Assembly (NCBI RefSeq): GCF_000515215.1
Contig: NZ_KI911557.1
Location: forward strand, 1,261,586 to 1,325,585
DNA from: Methylomonas sp. 11b
Lineage (GTDB): Bacteria; Pseudomonadota; Gammaproteobacteria; Methylococcales; Methylomonadaceae
Length of the DNA stretch: 64,000 nucleotides
Direction of reading: 5' to 3'
Below the pieces are notes generated by a model. It saw only the letters and a program-made list of their open reading frames with translations, was not told the origin of the DNA and did no database searches. Position 1 is the first letter of the stretch, and each line of letters starts with the position of its first letter. Below, one piece after another: positions 18,325-28,329 of this stretch. The position numbers and the translations under genes were made by a program.

Positions 18325-18795
18325 ATGAAAACAGCCAACGGTTTCACGTTAATAGAAGTCTTGATCGCAGTGGTGATACTTGCCTTGGGTTTGCTCGGCC
18401 TGGCTGGCTTGCAATCCACAAGCCTACGAAACAATCAAAGTGCATATTTTCGCTCACAGGCCACTTTGCTTGCTTACGATATAGCTGACCGAGTACGAGC
18501 AAATGCAGTGGGTAACTACAACAATCAAGCAGAAACCAATAACGATTGCTTGACGAACACTTGCACACCAGCACAAATGGCTGGTTACGATTTAAAACAA
18601 TGGAACGACCAGTTAAGAAATCAATTACCTAGCGGCGAAGGTGTAGTGTGTAAGGACAAAACCCCGGGGGACGGAAATTCAAAATCCGCTCATAACTGCG
18701 ACGGGATCGGCGATGCGTATGCGGTAAAAATTTGGTGGGATGACGACCACGATGGGGCTGCGACGCAACGGTTTGTAATGAGTTTTCAGCCATGA
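18325..18795 (+). CDS. pilV: type IV pilus modification protein PilV
   Basis: 156 residues with prepilin motif NGFTLIEVLIAVVILALGLLG, and after it GLQSTSLRNNQSAY and the segment ending in DRVRAN, typical of PilV. It is a minor pilin that primes pilus assembly with PilW, PilX and FimU/FimT. The gene starts 6 bp after fimT and overlaps pilW by 4 bp (ATGA), so the cluster is an operon. Two cysteine pairs in the globular part may form disulfides. Confidence 0.92.
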   Translation: MKTANGFTLIEVLIAVVILALGLLGLAGLQSTSLRNNQSAYFRSQATLLAYDIADRVRANAVGNYNNQAETNNDCLTNTCTPAQMAGYDLKQWNDQLRNQLPSGEGVVCKDKTPGDGNSKSAHNCDGIGDAYAVKIWWDDDHDGAATQRFVMSFQP

Positions 18796-19832
18796 AAAAA
18801 AATCAGATCCATTTCCTGCAAACAGGCATGACTCTCATAGAAATTATGATTGCGCTGCTTCTTGGCGCATTCCTATTAGGCGGAGTAATTAAGATTTTCG
18901 TTAACGCAAAGCAGACTTACGGGATGCAGGAAGGTTTGTCCCGGTTACAAGAAAACAGCCGTTATGCGTTGGAAATACTCAGCAAAGACTTACGTTTAAG
19001 CGGTTTTCAAGGCTGTATTTCCATCACCGATTTAACACCCACCAATACGGCTGCCGCGCCGATTATTGCACCAACGCCCACCTCTGTTATCGTCGGCTAC
19101 AACGGCAGTGAGGCATCTCCGGCCACGGCTACTTGGTCCCCAGCCTTACCGACGGCCTTGTCAGGTTTAACCACTCCGATTACCCCTGGCACCGATGTAA
19201 TAACGGTGGTTTACGGTGAAAGTTGCGGCGGTTATTTGTCAGCAGATATGGCAAGCGCAACCTCGGATATACAAATTTCCAGTTCCAATACCTGCGGCAT
19301 AGCTGATGGTGATCCGGTTTTAATATCCAGCTGTAGCAACGCCGACCTTTTCCGGGCCACCACAGGCACTACCTCGACACTTATTAAGCACAATGCGGTG
19401 TCTTTGCCGGCAACTTGCGCTTCCCCACCGTGCTACAAAACCAGCTCGGAAGTCTTTGCGTACCGCGCATACAGCTATTTCATCCGCCCAGGCGCAAGCG
19501 GCGAACCGGCTCTTTGGCGATACGACAACACCAAAGCCGCAAGTGCCGCCAATCCTGTTGAAATATTGGATGGCATAGAAAACCTGCAAATTCTCTATGG
19601 CGAAGATACCGATGCCGACGGTGTAGCCAACCAATATAAAACCGCAGCTAACGTCACCGATATCACCGATGTCGCCAGCGTGCGTATCTCACTCTTGGCG
19701 CGCACCAGCGAGAATCTAGCCTCGCAAACCCTCACTTACGATTACAACGGGAACACAGGCATCAACCCCGGCGACCGGCGAATTCGCCGCGTGTTCAACG
19801 CGACGCTTGCAGTGCGTAATCGGTTGCAATAG
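18792..19832 (+). CDS. pilW: type IV pilus assembly protein PilW
   Basis: 346 residues. The prepilin motif QTGMTLIEIMIALLLGAFLL starts at about residue 12. QEGLSRLQENSRYALEILSK follows, a hallmark of PilW, then a disulfide-rich variable domain and a conserved C-terminal region (GIENLQILYGEDTD, DVASVRISLLART). It is part of the minor pilin priming complex. The N-terminal overlap with pilV suggests translational coupling. Confidence 0.92.
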   Translation: MKKNQIHFLQTGMTLIEIMIALLLGAFLLGGVIKIFVNAKQTYGMQEGLSRLQENSRYALEILSKDLRLSGFQGCISITDLTPTNTAAAPIIAPTPTSVIVGYNGSEASPATATWSPALPTALSGLTTPITPGTDVITVVYGESCGGYLSADMASATSDIQISSSNTCGIADGDPVLISSCSNADLFRATTGTTSTLIKHNAVSLPATCASPPCYKTSSEVFAYRAYSYFIRPGASGEPALWRYDNTKAASAANPVEILDGIENLQILYGEDTDADGVANQYKTAANVTDITDVASVRISLLARTSENLASQTLTYDYNGNTGINPGDRRIRRVFNATLAVRNRLQ

Positions 19833-19840
19833 GTGGCACC

Positions 19841-20341
19841 ATGAATAATTCGAAAATAAAACAAACTGGTGCGGTGCTAATCGTCAGCTTAATCATGCTG
19901 ATGCTTCTGACGATCATTGGCGTGACGGGCACCAATGTCACCAGTCTGGAAGAAAAAATGGCCGGCAATATGCGTGACCGTAATCTTGCCTTTCAAGCGG
20001 CGGAGTCCGCCTTGCAAGCCGGGGAAACTTGGCTAAATACACATACCTATACCTGCAGCAAAGCCGCCGGCAGATTCAATCCACGCGATAAAGATTGCAA
20101 CACAGCTACTGCGGAAACCTTGGAAGTTTGGGACAGCATAAGTTGGGACGACAATGATTCGGTACTTTACACAGGCGTTTTGTCAAACCTCAGCGCTAAT
20201 CCCCGTTACATAATTGAAGATTTGGGCTGCTTACCCGCACCTGCGGCATGTCCCGGCACACATAACTATCGAATTACCGCCAGAGCAACCGGCGGCACAG
20301 CAGACACTATCGTCATGCTCCAGTCTATTTACCAAATTTAG
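19841..20341 (+). CDS. pilX: type IV pilus assembly protein PilX
   Basis: 166 residues. Prepilin-like N-terminus KQTGAVLIVSLIMLMLLTII, then NVTSLEEKMAGNMRDRNLAFQAAESAL, which is diagnostic of PilX. In Pseudomonas it couples PilY1 to the minor pilin complex, and here pilY1 follows 52 bp downstream. The position after Gly is Ala rather than Phe, and a Glu at +5 is absent, as in other PilX proteins. Confidence 0.92.
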   Translation: MNNSKIKQTGAVLIVSLIMLMLLTIIGVTGTNVTSLEEKMAGNMRDRNLAFQAAESALQAGETWLNTHTYTCSKAAGRFNPRDKDCNTATAETLEVWDSISWDDNDSVLYTGVLSNLSANPRYIIEDLGCLPAPAACPGTHNYRITARATGGTADTIVMLQSIYQI

Positions 20342-20393
20342 TTAGTCATACTGACTATTTATATGCAAACAGAAACACGCAGAGGGCAAAATC

Positions 20394-23300
20394 ATGAAAA
20401 CTAAGCAACGCCAAGTAAAAGCCTATTTTTTGCTGATTCTGTCTCAGACATTGCTAGCAAGCTTCAACGCTTCGGCAGGTATTTCTCAACAACCCTTATT
20501 TCTAACCTCGAGCGTTCCACCTATTGTCATGCTGACCATGGGTCGCGACCACAAGCTCTATTACGAAGCCTATAACGATGCTTCTGACCTTAACGGCGAT
20601 GGGTTAATTGACGTTGGCTATAAACCAAGCATCGACTACTTCGGGTATTTTGACTCGCATCGTTGTTACGATTACGCGGACAGCGACGGAGGATACTTTA
20701 CACCGAAAGCAAAAACACCATCAGCTACTGATAAAACCTGTTCATCGGTGGACGGCGACTGGAGCGGTGATTTTCTTAACTACATTACAACCGCGCGTAT
20801 TGACGCTCTCCGCAAGGTACTATATGGCGGTTACCGAGGCGACGACACCACCTCGAAGACCGTACTCAAACGCTCATTTATCCCTCAAGATGCCCATTCA
20901 TGGGGTAAGGAATACAATCCTAGCAATAACCCGGGATACCTTATCTCAGACTACACACCGTTGGCCGAGCCCGCTACGGGGAAAAGCCACCTATTTGCAA
21001 ATGTGTCCTTAAGTTACACCGGCCAACCCTTGATGCGCGTCTTAAATAATACTTCCTACCGCGTTTGGGAATGGCTTTCCATCGAACGGCCCGTGGCCGG
21101 TAGCGATTGCGATAACGGCAGCCGTACAGCCTGTGCAACCACGGGTAGCTCTAACTGGTCGGTAGTTCCCGATATAGTATTCAGCAATTTGGTGAGAAAA
21201 ACTTATAGAACCGGAGATACTGCTCCCGCCCATCCATCGAGCGCTGCGGAGTATGCAACATTTGTTACTAATTACGGCACCACCGGTAACTTACGCCTCA
21301 CTGACAATATGACTAGACTGGAGGCCAATGGTAATCCTGAACGTACCGAACGTTATTTAACCGTTGTAAAAGGAAAAATCACTGTTCCTGCCAGTCTCAA
21401 TTACAAGTTTTCGGTAGATGGCGACGATGCAGTAGAAGTATTGATTAACGGTACGGTAGTGGCAGGATATTACGGAGGCCATGGCGTCTGCAATTGCAAT
21501 ACTAATAATGGCACTATTCATCTCACCGCTGGTGTCGCTTACGATATTGAATACCACCACGAGGAGGCTTACGGCGACGACAGCTTCGTATTGCGCTGGG
21601 ACACCTCGAATACCGCCTCTAGCATCACCGACTACAGTGTCAATGTTAACGTCTGCGAAACCGGCAAATTGGAAGCCAACTGCAAAGCCTACAAAAGTGG
21701 ATCAACCACAACCTATAAACCCACAGGGTTGCTACACACCTATGGCGAAAATGACTCGATGGCATTTGGCTTGCTGACCGGTTCTTATAAAAAGAACATC
21801 TCAGGCGGCGTACTCAGGAAAAACATAGAATCTTTCACCAACGAAGTAGACCCTACTACAGGCATATTTACGACAACCAACGGTATCGTCAAGACAATCA
21901 ACAACCTCCGTATCAACACCTTCAACTACTCGGATCACGCTTACGCTTCTGGGTGGATTACCACGCGCGCAATAACGGAAGGTGAAGCAGCCGAATGGGG
22001 TAACCCTATAGCGGAAATGATGTACGAGGGTTTGCGCTATTTTGCTGGTAAAGCAGCCCCCACCTCAGCCTACTCCATCACAGCCACGGATACCCCTGAT
22101 GCAACACTGGGATTGCCTTTGCCGACTTGGCTTGATCCATATTCAAATACAGGCGGTAAATATCTGAGCTGTGCGAAACCGATGCAACTGGTTATAAGCG
22201 ATATAAACGCATCCTACGATACCAATCAGTTGCCCGGCAGCTATTTTGACTCGTCGTTCTCAGGTGATTTGTCTGGTCTGAATGTATCGACCTTAGCCGA
22301 TACAATATGGGGTAACGAATCCGAATCGAGCAATATTTTTATCGGTCAATCGGGGATTGTCAGCGACGGTGCCCCCACGGCAAAATCGGCAAGCAGCTTT
22401 AAAAATATCCGTGGCTTAGCGCCGGAAGAACCTACCAAATTAGGTGGCTTTTACGCTGGCAGCATTGCTCTGCACGGCAGAGAAACCGACTTAAATGCCG
22501 CTACCGGCGACCAGAAGACCGATACTTTGGCCGTCGCATTGGCTTCACCGCTCCCCAGAATCGAAATACCGGTAAACGGTAAGATAGTAACCTTGGTACC
22601 GTTCGCAAAATCCGTAGCGGGCTCCAGCATCACCGCGACCTCAACCAGCTTTCAACCCACCAATCAGATCGTAGACTTTTATGTGGAAAAGATTGTCAAC
22701 ACGGTAGAACCTGTATCCGGTGTGACAACAGGGAATAAAGATACCTCCATTAACGGCGGACGTCCGTACGGAAAATTTCGCATAAATTACGAGGACGTCG
22801 AGCAAGCCGCCGATCATGATATGGATGCCATTGTGGAATACACATTTACGGTCAATGCATCAAATCAGGTAGTGGTTGAACTTAATTCAACCTATGCTGC
22901 TGGCGGTATAGTCCAGCATATGGGTTACGTTATTTCCGGTACCACCAAGGACGGGGTCTACTTGGAAGTCCGTGACAAAGACACTGGTTCAGGAAGCGAT
23001 ACCGACTATTTCCTTGATACGCCTCCCGGCCAATTTCCTGGTGGCACTTGGTCGGACAACACAGCCTTGCCGCTAACTGCAACCCGGACTTTTACCGTCG
23101 GCACTACAACTTCAGCCAGTTTCGTGAAACACGACCCGCTATGGTATGCAGCGAAATGGGGCGTAAGCGACAAAAACAAAGATGGTATTCTGGACCAAAA
23201 TGAATGGGACGAAGATAAAAATGGTATTCCGGACGGTTATTTTCTGGTAACCAATGCAGGTAAACTTTCCGAACAATTGGGAAAAGCTTTCGCCAAAATA

Positions 23301-25436
23301 CTCAGCAACGTGAGTTCGTCCTCGGCAGTAGCCGCCAATACCGCAAAATTAAATTCAGGGACATTGGTTTATCAAGCCAAATTCGACCCACGTGACTGGA
23401 GTGGTCATTTGTTGGCCATACCACTCAATCAAACTACAGGCAAACTTGAAACAAATAATCTTAATTGGGATGCTGCTACAAAATTACCAACAGCCGGTAG
23501 TCGTAAAATTTATACCCTCAATCCAACTGTAACCAGTGGTGCACGCGGTATGGAATTTCTTTGGGCGAACTTGACCACTACGCCGACCGGTAGTTCGCAA
23601 CAGGATTATCTCAACCAAGTCTTCGGCACAGCTGACGGCAAAGGAGAATTACGACTGAATTGGCTGCGAGGGGATAACTCAAAAGAACTGCGTTTAGGCA
23701 GCGAAAACTTTAGAAACAGAATCAAGCAATTTGATGGCACCTTCCTGGAAAACAGCACTGATCTGGCAAATGGCTCGATTGATACCAATAAGCTCGGCGA
23801 CATCGTAAACTCCGACCCCATCTATGTTGGAACCGATGACTTCGGATACAGCTCCTTACCCGGTGCAGAAGGTAGCGACTACACTTCATTTCGAGCCAGC
23901 ACGAGTTACCAAAATCGCAGACCCATGATTTACGTAGGAGCCAATGACGGCATGCTGCATGGGTTCGACGCCAAAAAGAACGCCGGATCGATTACTTCCG
24001 GCGGTACAGAAGTTTTTGCCTATATTCCGAATGCTCTATTTCCGGAATTAAGTAAGCTGACATCACTCACATACACCCATCAGTATTTTGTTGACGGTAA
24101 GTCAAGCTTTGGAGACGTATATTACGACTCAAGCTGGCACACCCTTCTCGCAGGTGTCACAGGAGCCGGAGGCAGAGCCGCATTCGCTCTCGACATCACT
24201 AATCCGGATACGTTTGGCGCCAGCAGCGTTTTATGGGAGTTCACTAGCACGGATGACAATGACCTAGGCTATACAATAGGTCAACCCGCTATCGCTAGAA
24301 TGAAAGACGGCACTTGGGCGGTTATCGTTGCGAATGGTTATAACAGCGATGCGGGTAAAGCAGTGCTATATATACTCAACGCCAAAACCGGCGTATTAAT
24401 CAAAAAACTTGATACCGGTGTCGGTGACGCCGCGAAAAAAAATGGTCTTTCATCACCAAAAGCTGTAGATACTGACGGTGACAAAATTGCCGACACCATA
24501 TACGCTGGAGATCTCTACGGAAACTTCTGGGAATTCGACGTGAGCGCTTCTTCCGCAACCAGCTGGGCTATTGCCAACAGTAATTCGCCGCTCTTTGTAG
24601 CATGCACAACCTCAGGCACTTCGTGCCCGTCGGCAAACCGTCAACCAATTACAGGAAAACCAAATATCGGCGCAGTTGGTGCAGAGCAAACCGGTGGAAT
24701 TATGGTTTATTTCGGCACTGGCAAATACTTTGAAACCACAGACAATGTCTTGCCAGCCAGTCCGCAAATTCAGTCTTTTTACGGTCTGTGGGATGATAAC
24801 TCTGGCACTATTACGGACAGAGCAAAGCTACAAGAACAAACCATTACCTACGAAAGCGTACCGGTTAACTCTACTGGCACTGCGGGCACAGGAGTGGTAC
24901 GGGTAACTTCCAGAAATACCGTGTGTTATTCGGCGGCTACAAGTCCTTCAACAGACGACGACACTCTCACCACCACCTGTAGTGCAACCAATCTCAAAAA
25001 AGGTTGGGTAATGAATCTCGTAAAACCAACCAATATCTTGCAAGGTGAAAGAGTGGTTAGTCCACCGGTGATGTATGAAGATTTGGTTATTTTTTCAACG
25101 ATGATTCCCAGCGCTGATCCATGCTCTGGTGGCGGCGTAAGCCGCGAGATGTCCATTGAGGCAACTACAGGAAAACGCCCGGCAACACCCGCTTTCGATC
25201 TATTCGGTAATGATGGTAAGGTTGACGTGAATGATTATATGTTAATCAATGGTAAATTAGTTGCCGCTTCAGGTTGGGACATGGGCATTGGCTTAGTTAC
25301 AAACCTAAGTTTTGTTGAAAATCACGCCATCGGATCCGGCAGTGACGGAACGGGTGAAAAGTCATTTAAAACGCCCAATCCCCCCGGAGGCGGAGGAGGT
25401 GGCGGCAAAAGAACTTCTTGGCGCCAATTGAGATAA
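20394..25436 (+). CDS. pilY1: very long PilY1-type pilus tip adhesin with embedded PA14-like module
   Basis: 1680 residues. A signal peptide (cleavage near FNASA-GIS) is followed by the family's opening segment (PPIVMLTMGRDHKLYYEAYN) and Ca-binding-type loop DLNGDGLIDVG. Residues about 315-405 resemble a PA14/GLEYA carbohydrate-binding module (YKFSVDGDDAVEVLINGTVV, then HHEEAYGDDSFVLRWD). EF-hand-like DKNKDGILDQNEWDEDKNG lies near 926. The C-terminal beta-propeller (about 1130-1580) has RPMIYVGANDGMLHGFDA and the calcium loop DTDGDKIADTIYAGDLYGNF. The tail is Gly-rich and ends in KRTSWRQLR. I see no DxSxS von Willebrand metal site at the N-terminus. It sits between pilX and a pilin gene. Confidence 0.92.
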   Translation: MKTKQRQVKAYFLLILSQTLLASFNASAGISQQPLFLTSSVPPIVMLTMGRDHKLYYEAYNDASDLNGDGLIDVGYKPSIDYFGYFDSHRCYDYADSDGGYFTPKAKTPSATDKTCSSVDGDWSGDFLNYITTARIDALRKVLYGGYRGDDTTSKTVLKRSFIPQDAHSWGKEYNPSNNPGYLISDYTPLAEPATGKSHLFANVSLSYTGQPLMRVLNNTSYRVWEWLSIERPVAGSDCDNGSRTACATTGSSNWSVVPDIVFSNLVRKTYRTGDTAPAHPSSAAEYATFVTNYGTTGNLRLTDNMTRLEANGNPERTERYLTVVKGKITVPASLNYKFSVDGDDAVEVLINGTVVAGYYGGHGVCNCNTNNGTIHLTAGVAYDIEYHHEEAYGDDSFVLRWDTSNTASSITDYSVNVNVCETGKLEANCKAYKSGSTTTYKPTGLLHTYGENDSMAFGLLTGSYKKNISGGVLRKNIESFTNEVDPTTGIFTTTNGIVKTINNLRINTFNYSDHAYASGWITTRAITEGEAAEWGNPIAEMMYEGLRYFAGKAAPTSAYSITATDTPDATLGLPLPTWLDPYSNTGGKYLSCAKPMQLVISDINASYDTNQLPGSYFDSSFSGDLSGLNVSTLADTIWGNESESSNIFIGQSGIVSDGAPTAKSASSFKNIRGLAPEEPTKLGGFYAGSIALHGRETDLNAATGDQKTDTLAVALASPLPRIEIPVNGKIVTLVPFAKSVAGSSITATSTSFQPTNQIVDFYVEKIVNTVEPVSGVTTGNKDTSINGGRPYGKFRINYEDVEQAADHDMDAIVEYTFTVNASNQVVVELNSTYAAGGIVQHMGYVISGTTKDGVYLEVRDKDTGSGSDTDYFLDTPPGQFPGGTWSDNTALPLTATRTFTVGTTTSASFVKHDPLWYAAKWGVSDKNKDGILDQNEWDEDKNGIPDGYFLVTNAGKLSEQLGKAFAKILSNVSSSSAVAANTAKLNSGTLVYQAKFDPRDWSGHLLAIPLNQTTGKLETNNLNWDAATKLPTAGSRKIYTLNPTVTSGARGMEFLWANLTTTPTGSSQQDYLNQVFGTADGKGELRLNWLRGDNSKELRLGSENFRNRIKQFDGTFLENSTDLANGSIDTNKLGDIVNSDPIYVGTDDFGYSSLPGAEGSDYTSFRASTSYQNRRPMIYVGANDGMLHGFDAKKNAGSITSGGTEVFAYIPNALFPELSKLTSLTYTHQYFVDGKSSFGDVYYDSSWHTLLAGVTGAGGRAAFALDITNPDTFGASSVLWEFTSTDDNDLGYTIGQPAIARMKDGTWAVIVANGYNSDAGKAVLYILNAKTGVLIKKLDTGVGDAAKKNGLSSPKAVDTDGDKIADTIYAGDLYGNFWEFDVSASSATSWAIANSNSPLFVACTTSGTSCPSANRQPITGKPNIGAVGAEQTGGIMVYFGTGKYFETTDNVLPASPQIQSFYGLWDDNSGTITDRAKLQEQTITYESVPVNSTGTAGTGVVRVTSRNTVCYSAATSPSTDDDTLTTTCSATNLKKGWVMNLVKPTNILQGERVVSPPVMYEDLVIFSTMIPSADPCSGGGVSREMSIEATTGKRPATPAFDLFGNDGKVDVNDYMLINGKLVAASGWDMGIGLVTNLSFVENHAIGSGSDGTGEKSFKTPNPPGGGGGGGKRTSWRQLR

Positions 25437-25619
25437 ATAGCTAAGTTGTTGAGAGCTTATTTTGGAATTAGTCTGATACTAAGAATTTAATGCCTGTGAC
25501 TTTTGGTTAATCGGGGTTTAGTCGTACGAATTTGCCTGTATTCACTGAATTAAACCGATATGAGATAACAGGCTTACATATTTCAATAAACGATAAAACC
25601 CAAACCGGTCAAAATTAAA

Positions 25620-26081
25620 ATGAACAAAACACAACAAGGCGTAACTCTTATAGAGTTAATGGTTACAGTGGCGATCATCGGCATACTTGCCGGCGTCGCA
25701 ATACCTGGCTATCAAGAGAGTGTACGCAAATCGCGAAGAGCGGATGTCAAAGGCGTATTGCTCGGATTAACCAATGCCATGGAGCGACGTTTTACGGAAG
25801 CCAATACCTTTTGTGACGCCGCTGCGGGAGGCACTGCGGTAACCGGCTGTGGAACAACAACGGGCGATATTGGCGCACCGTCAATCTTCACAATCCCAAC
25901 CGAAACCGCCAGTTTTTACACGGTAACAATTAGTGCTGCTAGCTCCAGTAGCTATACCTTGAGCGCGGTTCCAGCCGGAGCCCAAGCCGGTGATAAATGC
26001 GGTACCTTATTAATAGATAATACCGGCAGCAAAACGGTAGCGAGCGCAACATTAGATGCCTCCACATGTTGGAGCAGATAA
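25620..26081 (+). CDS. pilE: type IV pilin PilE-type
   Basis: 153 residues. Prepilin motif [18 protein letters not shown], then [32 protein letters not shown], typical of PilE minor pilins encoded after pilY1. A C-terminal disulfide loop is likely between the last two cysteines (GDKCGTLL and DASTCWSR). Position +1 is Val instead of the more common Phe. It is separated from pilY1 by 183 bp that may hold its own promoter. Confidence 0.9.
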   Translation: MNKTQQGVTLIELMVTVAIIGILAGVAIPGYQESVRKSRRADVKGVLLGLTNAMERRFTEANTFCDAAAGGTAVTGCGTTTGDIGAPSIFTIPTETASFYTVTISAASSSSYTLSAVPAGAQAGDKCGTLLIDNTGSKTVASATLDASTCWSR

Positions 26082-26089
26082 AACCCTGG

Positions 26090-26105
26090 CTGAGCAAGCG
26101 CTCAG
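26090..26105. terminator. short hairpin between convergent pilE and queA
   Basis: CTGAGC-AAGC-GCTCAG: a 6-bp perfect stem with a 4-nt loop, 9 bp after the pilE stop and overlapping the end of queA. There is no T-run, so if it acts as a terminator it is a weak bidirectional one. Confidence 0.35.
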
Positions 26106-27121
26106 ATAACTAGCATCGCATCGCCATAGCTGAAAAATCGATACCGCTGATCAATAGCATGCCGATACGCGTTCATTACTGCGTCATAGCCGGCGAATGC
26201 CGAAACCAACATTAACAACGTCGATTCAGGCAAATGAAAGTTTGTCAGCAGAGCGTCCACCGCTTTAAACGAGTACCCTGGCGTAATAAATAAATCGGTA
26301 TCGCCGAATCCAGCTTGCAAACCGCCGTTGCGTGACGCTGACTCTAAAGCCCTTACCGCCGTGGTACCTATAGCCACGACCCGACCACCTCTGGCCCTTG
26401 CTTGATTTACCGCGTCCACACAAGCTTGAGAGACGCTATAAGATTCTTTATGCATCACATGCTCGGATAGGTCTTCGACGCGTACCGGGCGAAACGTGCC
26501 GCTGCCGACGTGCAAAGTGACGAAACTGCGCGCTACGCCTTTTTGATCTAAGCGATCCAACATTGCTTGATCGAAATGTAAGCCGGCAGTGGGTGCCGCC
26601 ACGGCACCCAATTGCTCGGCAAATACGGTTTGATAACGATCCAAGTCGCTCGCTTCGTCAACACGGCTAATATAGGGCGGCAGCGGCATATGCCCTACTT
26701 CGTCCAATAGTGCCAACAAGCCTGCTTCCGCTTCAAACCGCAGCCTGAATAAATCGTTATGTCTACCCATAACCCTGCACACCTCGCCATTCTCCAAGGT
26801 CAACAAGGCATCGGTCTTTGGCGACTTACTTGCTTTAACATGAGCAAGCGCTGTATGAGCATCCTCGATACGCTCGATCAATATTTCGACTTTACCGCCG
26901 CTTGACTTATTTGCGAATAAGCGAGCCGGCATTACTTTGGTATTGTTAAAAACCAATAAATCGTTGCTGCTTATCATGTCAACAAAATCGGCAAACTGAC
27001 AGTCTGTAATTGCCGCACTTTGTCTATCCAGACGTAGCAATCGGCTGGCGCTCCGTTCCGGCAGCGGATACTGGGCAATAAGTTGCTCCGGCAACTGGTA
27101 ATTAAAGTCGCTCTTTTTCAT
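26102..27121 (-). CDS. queA: tRNA preQ1(34) S-adenosylmethionine ribosyltransferase-isomerase QueA
   Basis: 339 residues. Diagnostic segments: N-terminal [60 protein letters not shown] and [17 protein letters not shown]. It transfers the ribosyl group of SAM to preQ1 in tRNA to give epoxyqueuosine. Full length. No tgt or queG neighbours in the window; it appears as a single transcription unit. Confidence 0.97.
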   Translation of the reverse strand: MKKSDFNYQLPEQLIAQYPLPERSASRLLRLDRQSAAITDCQFADFVDMISSNDLLVFNNTKVMPARLFANKSSGGKVEILIERIEDAHTALAHVKASKSPKTDALLTLENGEVCRVMGRHNDLFRLRFEAEAGLLALLDEVGHMPLPPYISRVDEASDLDRYQTVFAEQLGAVAAPTAGLHFDQAMLDRLDQKGVARSFVTLHVGSGTFRPVRVEDLSEHVMHKESYSVSQACVDAVNQARARGGRVVAIGTTAVRALESASRNGGLQAGFGDTDLFITPGYSFKAVDALLTNFHLPESTLLMLVSAFAGYDAVMNAYRHAIDQRYRFFSYGDAMLVI

Positions 27122-27307
27122 TCCGAATAGTATTTAAATGACTTTTGAACAATCTTGGGACTTTATCAGCCACAAGACAGGTAAAGGAGAATTTATTTGA
27201 GGTTTGTTAATACGTTAGATCAGTTTGCATGATAGAAAGCATCGATTTTGAAGCCAGATTGTAGCCTCAATCATCGATAAGCAGTCGAGATAGCATTTTA
27301 GCAAAGC

Positions 27308-27550
27308 TTAAACCGGCAAAGCCCTTATTACCAAGACCAGGTTTTTCAAACTGTCGTCGTTCGGCAATTGTTCACCCATCAAGTATCGCATCAGCTCCGT
27401 GTCTTCAAGTTCCAGCATTCGCAAAAATGTCTGCTGTTCCAAAAGCTCGGCGGCGAGATAACGATTTTCTAAATACCTGAGCAGCATCAAATCCAGCTCA
27501 AGGGTACCGCGCCGGCAACGCCAGCGCAGTTTATTGATGTTTTCGCTCAC
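27308..27550 (-). CDS. sdhE: succinate dehydrogenase assembly factor 2 SdhE
   Basis: 80 residues: [17 protein letters not shown] contains the RGxxE motif needed for covalent FAD attachment to SdhA. It overlaps the end of sdhB by 4 bp and closes the gltA-sdh operon. Family length and helical content are normal. Confidence 0.95.
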   Translation of the reverse strand: MSENINKLRWRCRRGTLELDLMLLRYLENRYLAAELLEQQTFLRMLELEDTELMRYLMGEQLPNDDSLKNLVLVIRALPV

Positions 27551-28329
27551 AGATGATCGCGTTCCACCAACAGCTTCTTTATTTCGGCGATAGCCTTAGC
27601 CGGATTAAGCCCCTTAGGACAGGTATCGGTGCAGTTCATGATGGTGTGACAACGATACAATTTAAACGACTCATCGAGCTCGTCCAGACGTTCCTTATCA
27701 TTTTCATCACGACTGTCGGCCAACCAACGATAGGCTTGCAATAGAATCGCCGGTCCGAGATATTTATCGCTGTTCCACCAATAGCTTGGGCAACTGGTTG
27801 AGCAGCATGCGCAGAGTACGCATTCGTACAGGCCGTCCAACTTAGCCCGCTCATCTCTACTTTGCAGACGTTCTGTGTTCTCGGGTGCTGCGGACTCGGT
27901 GGTTAACCAGGGCTTTATAGACGTATATTGCTCAAAGAAATGCGTCATATCTGCGACCAAATCCTTGACCACCGACATATGCGGCAACGGGAATATTTTC
28001 ACGGTGCCTTTATAGTCGCTAATCGCTTTGGTACACGCCAGCGTGTTTTTGCCATTGATGTTCATCGCGCACGAGCCGCAGACCCCTTCGCGGCAGGAGC
28101 GGCGAAACGTCAGACTGCTGTCGATCTCATTTTTAATTTTGAGAATCGCATCCAGCACCATGGGTCCGCATTGGTCCATATCAATCTCATAGGTGTCGAT
28201 GCGCGGATTTTCCCCGGAATCAGGATCCCAGCGATAAACTTCGAAATTACGGATGTTGGTGGCGCCTTCGGCTTTATAGGTTTTACCCTTTTTAATCACC
28301 GAGTTTTTGGGCAGTGTAAATTCAACCAT
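27547..28329 (-). CDS. sdhB: succinate dehydrogenase iron-sulfur subunit SdhB
   Basis: 260 residues. [2Fe-2S] ligands in [21 protein letters not shown]; [4Fe-4S] and [3Fe-4S] ligands in [17 protein letters not shown] and [17 protein letters not shown]. It carries electrons from FAD in SdhA to ubiquinone at the membrane subunits. The start overlaps the sdhA stop (TAATG), giving tight coupling. The N-terminal 20 residues are slightly longer than in E. coli. Confidence 0.97.
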   Translation of the reverse strand: MVEFTLPKNSVIKKGKTYKAEGATNIRNFEVYRWDPDSGENPRIDTYEIDMDQCGPMVLDAILKIKNEIDSSLTFRRSCREGVCGSCAMNINGKNTLACTKAISDYKGTVKIFPLPHMSVVKDLVADMTHFFEQYTSIKPWLTTESAAPENTERLQSRDERAKLDGLYECVLCACCSTSCPSYWWNSDKYLGPAILLQAYRWLADSRDENDKERLDELDESFKLYRCHTIMNCTDTCPKGLNPAKAIAEIKKLLVERDHL

